DNA from: Motiliproteus sp. SC1-56
GTDB taxonomy: Bacteria; Pseudomonadota; Gammaproteobacteria; Pseudomonadales; Balneatricaceae
Direction: 5' to 3'
Length of the DNA: 64,000 nt
NCBI RefSeq assembly: GCF_017309075.1
Contig: NZ_JAEMGS010000009.1
Location: forward strand, 62,001 to 126,000
Of the stretch, positions 50,065 to 60,200 are shown piece by piece. Position 1 is the first letter of the stretch. Each line of letters begins with the position of its first letter. The notes beneath the pieces are model-generated. The model saw only the letters and a list, made by a program, of their open reading frames with translations, did no database searches and was not told the origin of the DNA. The position numbers were made by a program, and so were the translations under genes.

Positions 50065-50646
50065 ATGCTTGATTACCTGCTGATCCTGGTCAGCACCGTA
50101 CTGGTCAACAATTTCGTTCTGGCGCAGTTCCTGGGCCTGTGCCCGTTCATGGGCGTCTCCAACAAACTGGAGACCGCCATGGGCATGTCCCTGGCCACCA
50201 CCTTTGTGCTGACCCTCTCCTCGGTCTGCGCCTACCTGGTCTACCAGTACCTGCTGCTGCCCCTGGACCTGGCCTTCCTGCAGACCATCAGCTTTATCCT
50301 CGTCATCGCCGTGGTGGTCCAGTTCACCGAGATGGTGGTGCACAAGACCAGCCCCCTGCTCTACCGGGTACTGGGCATTTTTCTGCCGCTGATCACCACC
50401 AACTGCGCGGTGCTGGGGGTGGCCCTGCTCAACATCAAGAAGCAGAACGGTTTTCTGGAGTCGATCTTCTACGGTTTCGGCGCTGCCGCCGGCTTCTCCC
50501 TGGCACTGATCCTCTTCTCCGCGCTGCGCGAGCGTATCGCCGTGGCGGACGTCCCGGGGCCGTTTCGCGGCTCGGCCATCGGCATGATCACCGCCGGCCT
50601 GATGTCACTGGCCTTTCTCGGGTTCACCGGCCTGGTGCAGTTCTAG
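50065..50646 (+). CDS. rnfA: Rnf electron transport complex subunit A
   Basis: The 193-residue membrane protein has six helices and the pattern [18 protein letters not shown] and [11 protein letters not shown] of RnfA/RsxA. In the Rnf complex RnfA and RnfE face each other as inverted homologues in the inner membrane and bind a [2Fe-2S] cluster between them through Cys residues. The six-gene order rnfABCDGE, then nth, equals that of E. coli rsx. The complex couples NADH and ferredoxin oxidoreduction to ion movement, or, as Rsx, keeps SoxR reduced. A hairpin and -10-like box lie upstream. Confidence 0.95.
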   Translation: MLDYLLILVSTVLVNNFVLAQFLGLCPFMGVSNKLETAMGMSLATTFVLTLSSVCAYLVYQYLLLPLDLAFLQTISFILVIAVVVQFTEMVVHKTSPLLYRVLGIFLPLITTNCAVLGVALLNIKKQNGFLESIFYGFGAAAGFSLALILFSALRERIAVADVPGPFRGSAIGMITAGLMSLAFLGFTGLVQF

Positions 50647-50654
50647 GGAGCCCC

Positions 50655-51254
50655 ATGGAAAGCATCCTGATCGCCATCTTCGCCCTGCTTGGCCTGGCCC
50701 TGGTGTTTGGCGCCCTGCTGGGTTTTGCCTCCATCCGGTTCAAGGTCGAGGGCAATCCCATCGTTGACCAGATAGACGAGCTGCTGCCCCAAACCCAGTG
50801 CGGACAATGCGGCCACCCGGGCTGCCGCCCCTACGCCGAAGCCATCGCCAACGGCGAAGCCATCAACAAGTGCCCCCCGGGGGGGCAGAGCACCATCGAC
50901 GCCCTGGCCGATCTGCTGGACGTGGAGCCGCAGCCGCTGGACGCCGAACACGGCGAAGAGAAGCCCCGGGCAGTGGCCTACATTCGCGAGGACGAGTGCA
51001 TCGGCTGCACCAAGTGCATTCAGGCCTGCCCGGTCGACGCCATCCTCGGAGCGGCCAAGCAGATGCACACGGTGATCATTTCCGAGTGTACCGGCTGTGA
51101 CCTCTGCGTTGAGCCCTGCCCGGTGGACTGCATCGACATGATCCCCATCGAGCCCACCCTCGCCAGCTGGAGCTGGTCGGAGCCCCGGCCGGGGGTACAG
51201 ATCATCGCCACCGACCGGGGTCACCGCGCCGCGGTCACCGGGAGCACCACATGA
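50655..51254 (+). CDS. rnfB: Rnf electron transport complex subunit B
   Basis: The 199-residue protein has one N-terminal membrane helix. A [4Fe-4S]-binding region follows (CGQCGHPGC and a later CPPGG), then two ferredoxin clusters ([12 protein letters not shown] and [12 protein letters not shown]). RnfB takes electrons from ferredoxin. It begins eight bases after rnfA ends and overlaps rnfC by four bases (ATGA). The start ATG at 50655 gives [20 protein letters not shown], a sound membrane anchor. Confidence 0.95.
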   Translation: MESILIAIFALLGLALVFGALLGFASIRFKVEGNPIVDQIDELLPQTQCGQCGHPGCRPYAEAIANGEAINKCPPGGQSTIDALADLLDVEPQPLDAEHGEEKPRAVAYIREDECIGCTKCIQACPVDAILGAAKQMHTVIISECTGCDLCVEPCPVDCIDMIPIEPTLASWSWSEPRPGVQIIATDRGHRAAVTGSTT

Positions 51255-53611
51255 GCCGTATCTGGAGCTTTCAAGGCGGCATTCACCCGCCGGAAAACAA
51301 GCAGCAGTCCCTGCAACAGCCCCTGCAGCCCCTGTCCCTGCCCGAGCGTCTGATCCTGCCGCTGCAGCAGAACATCGGCACCCCCGCCGTGCCCCGGGTG
51401 AACGTGGGAGAAAAGGTGCTCAAGGGGCAGTGTATTGCCGATCCCGGCAGCCACGTCAGCGTCTTTCACCACGCACCGACTTCGGGCACCGTGAGCGACA
51501 TCGGCATGTACCCGGTCCCCCACGCCTCGGGGATGGATGCGTTGTGCATCGTGATCGAACCCGACGGCGAAGAGCGCTGGGCCGAGCTCGAGGGCATCGA
51601 AGATTTTCGTGCCGCAAGCAAGAAAGATGTTGCGGAGAAGATCCGTGTCGCGGGCCTTGCCGGCATGGGCGGCGCCGGTTTTCCCACCGACATCAAACTG
51701 CACCTGTCGGACGACCATATCGTCACCACCCTGATCGCCAACGGCGTGGAGTGCGAGCCTTACATCACCGCCGATGACACCTTGATGCGAGCGCGCGCCG
51801 AAGAGGTGATCGGCGGACTGGAGATTGCCACCCACCTGATCCAGCCCACCCACGTGCTGATCGGCATCGAGGACAACAAGCCCGAGGCGGCCATGGCGAT
51901 CAACGCCGCCGCCGCCCGAAGCCCGCTGGATATCGAGGTGGTGGTGGTGCCCACCAAGTACCCCAGCGGCGGCGAGCGCCAGCTCATCAAACTGCTCACC
52001 GGGGTGGAAGTCCCCCATGGCCAGATTCCCGCCGATATCGGCATCGTGGTGCAGAACGTCGGCACCCTGGCCGCGGTCTACCGCGCCGTGCACGCGGGCG
52101 AGCCGCTGATATCCCGTATCACCACACTCACCGGGGACGCCGCCGAGCGGCCCGGCAACTACGAGGTTCTGCTGGGCACCCCGGTGTCCCACCTGCTCGA
52201 CGAGGCCGGCGTGGACCGCGAGCGCCTGTCGCGGCTGATCATGGGCGGGCCCATGATGGGCTACACCCTGGACCAGCCCGGTGTGCCCCTGATCAAGACC
52301 AGCAACTGCCTGATCGCCGGCACGCAGGAGGAGTTTCCCCCGGCGCCGCCGGCGCAGAACTGCATCCGCTGCGGTCAGTGCGAGCAGGTGTGCCCGGCCA
52401 GCCTGCTGCCCCAGCAGCTGCACTGGTTCGCCAAGGGCCGCGAGTTCGGCAAGGCCCTGGACTACAACTTGATGGATTGCATCGAGTGCGGGGCCTGTGC
52501 CTATGTCTGCCCCAGCAACATTCCCCTGGTTCAGTATTACCGCTTTGCCAAGGGGGAGATCCGCAAGGAGCAGGTCGAACAGCGCAAGGCCGAGCAGGCC
52601 CGGCAGCGTTTCGAGGCCCGCCAGGCGCGCCTTGAGCAGGAAAAAGAGGAGAAGGCCCGCAAGCGGCGCGAGCGTGCCGAAGCAGCCGCCCGTGCCCAGA
52701 CCAGTAGACCCCAGCCCGCGGCTACCAACGCCGGCGCGCAGGCAAGCGACCCGGAGGCCCAGCTCAAGCAGCTCAAGACCCAGGCGGCCGTGGCCCGCAC
52801 CAAGCTGAAGAAGGCGCAAAAGGCACTGGAGCAGGCCGAGGCCACCGGCGAAGGAGACAGCCAAGCCCTGGCGGCCGAGGTCGCGGCCGCCCAGGCCCGC
52901 AGCGACGCCCTCGAGAAGCAGCTGCAGCAGGCGCAGCAGCAAGCCCAGGCAGATCCTTCCAAAGAGCCCGACCTCAAAGCCCTGAAGGTAGCCGCCGCTG
53001 TGGCCCGCACCAAGGTCAGCAAGACCGAAAAGGCCCTCACCGAGGCTGAGCAAAAGGGCGCCCCCAGTGCCGAGAAACTGCGGGACTCCCTGGCCACCCT
53101 CCGCGCCAAGGCCGACGAGGCCCAACGGGCTTTCGAAGAGGCAGAGCGAGCCGCCGCTAGCGGCCAAGAGGAAGACACGGCCTCCCCGGCACTGGACATC
53201 AAGGCCCTCAAGACCGCCGCGGCGGTAGCGCGCACCAAGCTGAAAAAAGCCCAGCGCGCGCTGAGCGATGCCCGCGAAACCGGCGACACGGAGCAGATAG
53301 CCGAGTTTGAGCCCCAGGTCCGCGAACTCGAGGCCCAGGCCGAGAAAGCGGCCCGGGCCCTGGCGGAGGCCGAAGCGGCCCAGCCGGCAAGCCCCGTTGA
53401 GGCAGACCTCAAGGCGCTCAAGAGCGCCGCGGCCATCGCCCGGACCAAGGTGAAGAAGACCGAGAAAGCCCTGGCGGACGCCCGTGAGAAGGGGCTGGCT
53501 TCGGCCGATCAACTGGAAACGGCCCTCGCGGGGCTGCGGCAGAAGGCCGCGGACGCCGAGCGGGCCTTGCAAGACGCCCAGCCCCGAGCGGGTGCGGTAG
53601 AGGACGCGTGA
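51251..53611 (+). CDS. rnfC: Rnf electron transport complex subunit C with long repeat tail
   Basis: The first 460 or so residues of this 786-residue protein are RnfC, the NADH- and FMN-binding subunit. They show [37 protein letters not shown], and two 4Fe-4S motifs, [12 protein letters not shown] and [12 protein letters not shown]. The rest, from about residue 460, is a charged Ala/Lys/Glu helical region. It includes four repeats of about 70-75 residues, each opening with a Lys-Ala-Leu-Lys... AxARTK motif. The tail may be a long coiled coil that reaches into the cytoplasm. E. coli RsxC also has a repeat tail. It follows rnfB with a 4-base overlap. Confidence 0.93.
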   Translation: MSRIWSFQGGIHPPENKQQSLQQPLQPLSLPERLILPLQQNIGTPAVPRVNVGEKVLKGQCIADPGSHVSVFHHAPTSGTVSDIGMYPVPHASGMDALCIVIEPDGEERWAELEGIEDFRAASKKDVAEKIRVAGLAGMGGAGFPTDIKLHLSDDHIVTTLIANGVECEPYITADDTLMRARAEEVIGGLEIATHLIQPTHVLIGIEDNKPEAAMAINAAAARSPLDIEVVVVPTKYPSGGERQLIKLLTGVEVPHGQIPADIGIVVQNVGTLAAVYRAVHAGEPLISRITTLTGDAAERPGNYEVLLGTPVSHLLDEAGVDRERLSRLIMGGPMMGYTLDQPGVPLIKTSNCLIAGTQEEFPPAPPAQNCIRCGQCEQVCPASLLPQQLHWFAKGREFGKALDYNLMDCIECGACAYVCPSNIPLVQYYRFAKGEIRKEQVEQRKAEQARQRFEARQARLEQEKEEKARKRRERAEAAARAQTSRPQPAATNAGAQASDPEAQLKQLKTQAAVARTKLKKAQKALEQAEATGEGDSQALAAEVAAAQARSDALEKQLQQAQQQAQADPSKEPDLKALKVAAAVARTKVSKTEKALTEAEQKGAPSAEKLRDSLATLRAKADEAQRAFEEAERAAASGQEEDTASPALDIKALKTAAAVARTKLKKAQRALSDARETGDTEQIAEFEPQVRELEAQAEKAARALAEAEAAQPASPVEADLKALKSAAAIARTKVKKTEKALADAREKGLASADQLETALAGLRQKAADAERALQDAQPRAGAVEDA
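52760..53611 (+). repeat. Four tandem coding repeats in rnfC, about 210 bp each
   Basis: Units begin at 52760, 52970, 53195 and 53405 (spacings 210, 225 and 210 bases; the last ends at the stop). Each encodes a [18 protein letters not shown] start followed by a helical, charged stretch. They were likely made by duplication, and copy number may vary between strains. Confidence 0.88.
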
Positions 53612-53615
53612 CGCC

Positions 53616-54650
53616 ATGACCCTGATACACACCAGCTCACCCCACACCGGGCGCCCCGGCCATGTCGGCGGCGTTATGCGGCAGGTGATCCTGGCCACTC
53701 TGCCGGGACTCGCGGCGCTGGTCTGGTATTTCGGCTGGGGACCGCTGGTCAACGTGCTCTGGGCGAGCGTGCTGGCGTTGGTTTTCGAGGCCGCCGTCAT
53801 CAAACTGCGCCGCCGACCGGTGGCCTTCTACCTGAAGGATTACAGCGCGGTGCTGACCGCGGTTCTGCTCGGTCTGGCGCTGCCGCCCTATACCCCCTGG
53901 TGGGTCACCCTGGTGGGGATGTTCGTGGCCATTGTCCTGGCCAAGCAGCTCTACGGTGGTCTCGGCCAGAATCCCTTCAACCCGGCCATGGTGGGCTATG
54001 CGCTGCTACTGATCGCCTTTCCGGTGCAGATGACCCAGTGGGCGCCTCCGGTCTCCCTGAGCGGCGACAACCCGGGCCTGCTGGCGACCCTGAAGGTGAT
54101 TTTCGAGCTCACCCCCCTGCCCGATGCCTTTACCCACGCCACCCCCCTGGACACGTTCAAGAACAAGGGGGCCCTCACCCAGGAAGAGCTCTGGGCGCAG
54201 GTGGCCGGACTCAAGGACAGCTTCGGCGCCTGGCAGGCCGTGAGCCTGGCCTACCTGCTCGGCGGTCTCTACCTGCTGGTGCGGCGCATCATTACTTGGC
54301 ACATTCCGGTGGCCATACTGTTCGCACTTTTCATGGTGTCGGGCTTTTTCTACGGTTCCGACCCCAGCAACTTCGCCCCGCCGCTCTTCCACCTCACCAT
54401 GGGGGCGACCATGCTGGGGGCCTTTTTCATCGCCACGGACCCCGCCACCGCTGCCACCAGTAACAAGGGCAAGCTGGTTTACGGATTCTGCATCGGCCTG
54501 CTGATTTACATTATCCGCAGCTGGGGCAACTACCCCGATGCCGTGGCGTTCGCGGTGCTGCTGATGAACCTCGCAGTGCCCTTCCTGGATTACTACACCC
54601 GCCCCCGAACCTACGGCCACAAGAAAGCCAACAAAGGAATCAGGGGGTAA
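53616..54650 (+). CDS. rnfD: Rnf electron transport complex subunit D
   Basis: The 344-residue membrane protein belongs to the NqrB/RnfD family, with about ten helices. A covalent FMN is expected on a threonine in the SGAT-type loop near MGATMLGAFFIATDPATAATS, in part. The family piece GGLGQNPFNPAMVGYALLLIAFP, in part, is also present. It is the ion-translocating core together with RnfG. It starts four bases after the rnfC stop. Confidence 0.94.
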   Translation: MTLIHTSSPHTGRPGHVGGVMRQVILATLPGLAALVWYFGWGPLVNVLWASVLALVFEAAVIKLRRRPVAFYLKDYSAVLTAVLLGLALPPYTPWWVTLVGMFVAIVLAKQLYGGLGQNPFNPAMVGYALLLIAFPVQMTQWAPPVSLSGDNPGLLATLKVIFELTPLPDAFTHATPLDTFKNKGALTQEELWAQVAGLKDSFGAWQAVSLAYLLGGLYLLVRRIITWHIPVAILFALFMVSGFFYGSDPSNFAPPLFHLTMGATMLGAFFIATDPATAATSNKGKLVYGFCIGLLIYIIRSWGNYPDAVAFAVLLMNLAVPFLDYYTRPRTYGHKKANKGIRG

Positions 54651-54651
54651 C

Positions 54652-55317
54652 ATGGCTCTTTTCAGCGCAATCAGAACCAACAGCCTGGGGCTGGCCGTGG
54701 TCGCCATCATCACCGCCGGCGCCATCGCCCTGACCCAGAACGCCACCCAGGCGCGGATCGCCGAAAATCGCGAAGCGGCCCAGGCGCGAGCCCTGTACGA
54801 AATCGTGCCCGAAAGCGAGGTGGAGAACGACCTGCTCCACGACACCCAGCACATTGCCAGCGCACCGAGCATCGGTTACCCCCAGGGGGTTGACGTCCAC
54901 CTCGCCCGCCGTGACGGACGGGTGCGCACCGTGCTCATTCCCACCATCGCCGCCGACGGCTATACCGGTCCCATCAAGCTGGTCACCGGCATTCATGCCG
55001 ACGGCTCGGTAGCCGGCGTACGGGTTCTTGAGCACCACGAGACCCCGGGTCTCGGCGACAAGGTGGAGCTGAAGAAGTCGGACTGGGTCCTGGGCTTTAC
55101 CGGCGAGCGGCTGGCGGGCCCCAACGACCCCACGTGGGCGGTTAAAAAAGACGGCGGGCGCTTTGACCAGTTTACCGGCGCCACCATCACCCCGCGCGCG
55201 GTGACCGAGGCGGTCGAGAAGGCGATCCTGTTGTTCGGCGAGCACCGCGCCGCCCTGCTGCAGGAGCAAGACAGCGCCGGCCCCACCATCCTGATCAAGG
55301 AGCCTGACCATGGCTGA
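54652..55317 (+). CDS. rnfG: Rnf electron transport complex subunit G
   Basis: The 221-residue protein has an N-terminal helix and a periplasmic FMN domain. The flavinylation motif is [11 protein letters not shown] (Thr). The Gly-rich [10 protein letters not shown] stretch, common to RnfG and NqrC, is also seen. RnfG carries electrons in the periplasmic-side relay. It follows rnfD by one base and overlaps rnfE by eight bases. Confidence 0.94.
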   Translation: MALFSAIRTNSLGLAVVAIITAGAIALTQNATQARIAENREAAQARALYEIVPESEVENDLLHDTQHIASAPSIGYPQGVDVHLARRDGRVRTVLIPTIAADGYTGPIKLVTGIHADGSVAGVRVLEHHETPGLGDKVELKKSDWVLGFTGERLAGPNDPTWAVKKDGGRFDQFTGATITPRAVTEAVEKAILLFGEHRAALLQEQDSAGPTILIKEPDHG

Positions 55318-56011
55318 TTACCGAAAAATCACCCTCGACGGGCTCTGGCACAACAACCCGGCCCTGGTGCAGCTGCTGGGCCTCTGCCCGCTGCTGGCCG
55401 TCACCGGCTCGGTGGTCAACGCCCTGGGGCTGGGAATCGCCACCACCCTGGTGCTGATCGCCTCCAATCTCTGTGTTTCCCTGGTGCGCAATCTCGTCCC
55501 GAGCACCGTGCGCCTGCCCGCTTTTGTAATGATCATTGCCTCCTTCGTCACCTGCGTCGAGCTGCTGATGCAGGCCTTTACCTTTGATCTTTACCAGATT
55601 CTGGGCATTTTCATTCCGCTGATCGTCACCAACTGCGCCATTCTCGGCCGCGCCGACGCCTTCGCCAGCAAGAACCCGGTACTGCCTGCAGTACTGGACG
55701 GGGCGATGATGGGACTCGGCTTCAGCGCCGTGCTCCTGCTTCTGGGCGGCCTGCGTGAGGCTCTGGGACAAGGCACCCTCTTCGCCGACATGCAGCTGCT
55801 GTTCGGCCCGGCGGCCGCTCACTGGAAGCTGACCCTGGTGGGGGACTACCAGGGCTTTCTGTTTGCCATCCTGCCGCCCGGGGCGTTTGTCGGCATGGGG
55901 CTGATCATCGCCCTGAAAAATGTGATCGACCAGCGCCTTGACCAACGGCGGGCGGCCCGGGCCACGCCCGCCGTTGCCAGCGGCAGCAAGCGGGTGCGGG
56001 TCACGGGCTGA
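55310..56011 (+). CDS. rnfE: Rnf electron transport complex subunit E
   Basis: The 233-residue membrane protein is the inverted partner of Rnf[24 protein letters not shown] and [19 protein letters not shown] are diagnostic. Six helices are expected. The short polar C-terminal tail is typical. It overlaps the end of rnfG and is followed after five bases by nth. Confidence 0.94.
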   Translation: MADYRKITLDGLWHNNPALVQLLGLCPLLAVTGSVVNALGLGIATTLVLIASNLCVSLVRNLVPSTVRLPAFVMIIASFVTCVELLMQAFTFDLYQILGIFIPLIVTNCAILGRADAFASKNPVLPAVLDGAMMGLGFSAVLLLLGGLREALGQGTLFADMQLLFGPAAAHWKLTLVGDYQGFLFAILPPGAFVGMGLIIALKNVIDQRLDQRRAARATPAVASGSKRVRVTG

Positions 56012-56016
56012 GCACC

Positions 56017-56649
56017 ATGAACCGGACCAAGCGACAGCAGATTTTCGAGCGCTGGCGGGCGGATAACCCGACGCCCACCACCGAGCTGAACTACGACACC
56101 CCCTTTGAGCTGCTGGTGGCGGTGATACTCTCCGCCCAGGCCACCGACGTGGGCGTCAACAAAGCCACCGCCAAGCTCTTTCCGGTGGCCAACACCCCCC
56201 GGCAGATACTCGATCTCGGAGTCGAAGGGCTCAAGGGCTACATCAAGACCATCGGCCTGTTTAACAGCAAGGCCGAAAACGTGATCAAGACCTGCCGGGC
56301 ACTGCTCGAGCACCACGCGGGCGAGGTGCCCGATACCCGGGAAGCGCTCGAGGCGCTGCCCGGGGTGGGACGGAAAACCGCCAACGTGGTCCTCAACACC
56401 GCCTTCGGCCAGCCCACCATGGCCGTAGACACCCACATTTTCCGGGTCTCCAACCGCACCCGCATCGCCCCCGGCAAGACCGTGCTGGAGGTGGAGAAAA
56501 AACTCCTGCGCCTGGTGCCCCGGGAGTTCCTGCAGGATGCCCACCACTGGCTGATTCTCCATGGCCGCTACACCTGCACCGCGCGCAAGCCCCGCTGCGG
56601 AGCCTGCCTGATCGAAGACCTGTGCGAATACCCCGATAAGCCGGAGTAG
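56017..56649 (+). CDS. nth: Endonuclease III (Nth)
   Basis: The 210-residue DNA glycosylase/AP lyase removes oxidised pyrimidines. The helix-hairpin-helix LPGVGRKTANVV holds the catalytic Lys, and VDTHIFRV holds the catalytic Asp. The [4Fe-4S] loop is C-x6-C-x2-C-x5-C (CTARKPRCGACLIEDLC). It is the last gene of the rnf operon, five bases after rnfE, as in E. coli. Confidence 0.96.
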   Translation: MNRTKRQQIFERWRADNPTPTTELNYDTPFELLVAVILSAQATDVGVNKATAKLFPVANTPRQILDLGVEGLKGYIKTIGLFNSKAENVIKTCRALLEHHAGEVPDTREALEALPGVGRKTANVVLNTAFGQPTMAVDTHIFRVSNRTRIAPGKTVLEVEKKLLRLVPREFLQDAHHWLILHGRYTCTARKPRCGACLIEDLCEYPDKPE

Positions 56650-56775
56650 CCTTCCTAGCACGGGCTTTTTATTAGCCGCGGCGCTGGTTAGAATACCGGC
56701 TCTGTAGGCGCGCTGTTTCACCCCCGGTACTGGCCGTTTATGCCGTCTACTGCCGCCCACCCTTAAGGATGATGT

Positions 56776-57291
56776 ATGAGGATGGCTTCCCGTTTTTCCC
56801 GCCGTCGCCCGTTCAGGCGCATTTGGGTTCTGCTGCTGGCCTGGATGCTGTCTCTCACGGCCCAGGCGGAGCCCTTGCTGCAGCAGAGCCGCGCCGCCCA
56901 GAACGCCGCCCTGGACCTGATTCACGAGCTCTACGTCACCGAATCATCCCTGCTGTTTCCCCAGACCAACCTGCTGGTGGTGATGCTGACCCAGGGGCAC
57001 AAACCCCAGGTGCTGCTTGAGCGCCTCGAACTCAGCATCGACGAGACACCGGTCAAGACCCACCGCTACAGCGTCGGCGATATTGAGAAATTCATGGACC
57101 GTGCCTACCAGGTGCTCTACACCACCCTGATTCCCCCCGGCTTTCATCTGATCCAGGCCCAGGTATACGGCATGGGGCGCCCCGGCCAACCGGCGATGAG
57201 CACCGAATTCACCATCGAAAAGGGCTCCCAGCCCCTGTTCGTGGAGCTGAATATCGACGCCGGCCAGGTCGGCCACAAGGTGTGGAGGTAA
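56776..57291 (+). CDS. Secreted protein of unknown function, first gene of TPR/ExbB/ExbD locus
   Basis: The 171-residue protein has a signal peptide (helix WVLLLAWMLSLTAQA, cleavage near AQAEP). Its mature part is alpha/beta, with VLLERLELSIDETPV and GFHLIQAQVYGMGRPGQ as recognisable strands. I do not recognise a named family. The start ATG at 56776 is preceded by TTAAGGATGATG. It is the first gene of an apparent operon: the TPR protein starts only five bases after its stop. The periplasm is the likely location. A TAGAAT at 56689-56694 may be part of the promoter. Confidence 0.75.
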   Translation: MRMASRFSRRRPFRRIWVLLLAWMLSLTAQAEPLLQQSRAAQNAALDLIHELYVTESSLLFPQTNLLVVMLTQGHKPQVLLERLELSIDETPVKTHRYSVGDIEKFMDRAYQVLYTTLIPPGFHLIQAQVYGMGRPGQPAMSTEFTIEKGSQPLFVELNIDAGQVGHKVWR

Positions 57292-57296
57292 GCGGC

Positions 57297-60200
57297 TTGA
57301 GGCCCGCCAAGGTCGCCGCCTGCCTGGCCGGACTGCTGATCACGGTCTGGGGTGTCCGTGCGTTCGCGGTGGATCCAAGGGAGTCCCTTTTTCTGCTGCG
57401 CTGGGAGCCGAGCGAGACGTTCTATCAGGCCTGGGCCGATGCCAAGGCCGGCGCCATCGAAGGCCTTGAAGGGCTGGAAAGGGTAGCCCTTGACGGGCTG
57501 CTGATGGAAGGGCTGCTTGAATCCCATACCCAACCCCTGGGCGGAAGGCGCGAACTGCTTCACCCGCCCAGCAAGGTCTATACCCTGGACGTTCTCAACG
57601 ATGCCTGGCTGCAACGGTCCCTTAGCTTCTACCAGCAGGGAGAGTGGCAAGCCACGGAGGACGCCCTGAAGCGGCTATCCACACCGCTAAACTTCGAGCA
57701 CCGGCAACAGGCGCTGCTGCTGCAGGGCAACCTGCGGATACGGCAGGGTCAGGACCAGGCCGCCGAACAACAGTTTCGGTCGATCAGCGCGGAGAGTCTT
57801 CTGTGGCCCCTGGCACGTTATAACCTGGCCCTGTTGCAGCTGCGCCAATCGCGCCTCGGCGACGCCGAGCGAACACTTCAGCAGCTGAACGACTGGCTGG
57901 ATGACAACGACCAGACCCGAAGCCGGCTGGGGGAACGAACCCGCCTCCTGGAGACCCGACTTCACGCCCGCCAGGGCAAGCTTTCCGCCGCTCTGAAACG
58001 ACTGCGCAGGTTTGCCATCGACCACCCTCTCTACCCCCAGGCACGCCAGGTGGAGGCTGACCTGAAACGCCACGGCGGCGACCCCGCCGGTGCCTTGCCG
58101 GCACTGCTGCAGCTCTCCCTGCAACCGACCCAGTCCCGACTTGCTCACCATGAAACGGCGCTGCTGAACACCCTGGAGCAACTAGGCGCCTCGCGGCAGG
58201 TGCTGGAGCTGGGCGAACGACGACTTCCTGACTTGCTGGCCACCCTGCGCCAGACTCAGGCCCTGGCCCTGCACCTCTCTTCCCCCGAATTTCTCGAGCA
58301 GCTGCTAAACGGCCAACTGGACAGCGAAGGTGATCGCCTGCGCCGGCGCCTGGGACGCGAGGCCTGGGTGCTGATTGCCGAAATCGAGCGACTGGGCACC
58401 CTGCGCCGCCTGCTTAAGCGCACTCAGGAGCTGCTGCCCCGGTACCAGCCCCTGTTTGACCGGGGCTACGGTCACCTGCAGTCACTGGCCAGCCTGCACC
58501 CCGAGCTGCAGCCTTCAAAGATCTACCGCCTGCCCCCCGAGATCGCCAGCTCCGGGCAGGCCGAGTTCGAACAGGACCTGAGCGACCTGGTCGGGCAGCC
58601 AAGTCCCTGGCAAGACCGCTACGACATTTTTCGGGGCATGTCCGAGTGGCAACACGGCGGGGCGCCCTGGATGGTGAACGGCCATCCGGACCCGGCGCAA
58701 GCGCGGCCTGCGCTGGCCCAGGACCTGGCCGAGCGCCGAGAACTGGTCGACCAACTCAGCCATGCGCAGGTTGAAAAGAGCGCCGCGCGCCTGATTCGGC
58801 TGACCCAGCGCGCCGGGGCGATGGGTCAGCAATTGGCGGAACTGGACCGGCTGCTGCGGCCCCGGCTTGGCCTCCTGCTGCAGCAGGAGGCACTGCGCAT
58901 GACCCGCGGCATCGAGCAACAAGTGCTGTGGCTCGCAGACCGGACCCTGCTGCAGGCGGAAGAGATCGATCATCCCCAGCCACAGCCCCGCTTCAATCTC
59001 AGCGTTGCCGGCTCCGGTGAAGTCAATGTCAATCGCCTGGAGACGGCCGCCGCCGTGCCCCACTCCACGAACGCTTTCGAAGCCCTTCGCCTGCTGACCG
59101 AGGAGGCTTTCAACCCGGAGGTGCGCCACCGTGCCAAGCGCCTGCTGGCCGATCTCCACCTGGCCAGCGCCGAACGCCGGGCGGCGGGAACCCCCGACCC
59201 GAGCGGTTTTACAGGCTCCTTTGCGCAGGCCATCCGCTATTACGAAGAGCTGCTCGAGGCCCAGCGCGCGCCGCCGGAAGATCCGGCGGTACTGCTCTAC
59301 CACCTGGCCCATGCGTACAGTCTGACCGGCGACCTCGAATCCGCCCTGGACCGCCTGAAACGCCTCGCCGCGCTCTATCCCGAGCACCCCAAGAACCAGG
59401 AAACCCTGTTTCGCATCGCCGAAAATCACTTCAGCCTCGGCCATTATCACGAGGCGGCGCAGCGCTACGACCAGCTGCTGAGCCGCTGGCCGCAGGGCGA
59501 GTTCAGCGCCCGCGCTCGCCACAAGCTCGGCTGGAGCCAGTTCAAGCTGGGTGAATACCGCCTGGCCCTGGCCCAGCTGCTGCCCCTTCTCAAGTCACAC
59601 TGGCCCGAACGCGAACAGCAGCGCTCCCTGGTCGATGACCTGCTACGGGTCAGCGCCATGAGTTTTTCCCACCTCGGCGGGGTCGACCCGCTTGCAGCGC
59701 ACTTTGCCGACCAGCCCCCCTCCACCCTGGAGCAAACACTGCTCGAGACCCAGGCCGCCTACATGGAGGAGAAAGAACGCTATACCGATGCCGCCGAGAG
59801 CTACCGCCAGTTGCTGGCCCGCTTCCCCGATGCCCCCGCCGCCCCCGACTACCAGGCCGCCCGTGTCCGCGTCTTCCAACACGCCGGCTTTATCAGCCAG
59901 CTGTGGCCCGCGCGGGAGGCGTTCGTTCAGCGTTTCGGGGCCGATTCCAGCTACTGGCAGGCGGCTGATGACAGCGTGCGGCAGAAACTGCGCACCTACC
60001 TGGCCGACTACCTGCCGCTGCTGGCCCAGCGCGCCCATGCCCGGGGCCAGAAAAGCAAGGCACCTGCCGATTACGAGCGTGCGCTCAGCGGATACCGCCA
60101 CTTTATCCAGGCGCTGCCCGACCACCCCCAGGCCGCCCACATGCAGTTTCTGCTGGCCGAAGCCCTCAGCGAGCAGGGCCGCCATGCCGAGGCCGCCGAG

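Noticed and set aside
51221-53803. An 860-residue open frame on the minus strand opposite rnfC
   Set aside because: It mirrors the rnfC repeats, is Gly/Leu-rich without motifs, and rnfC is fully supported by Fe-S motifs and operon position.
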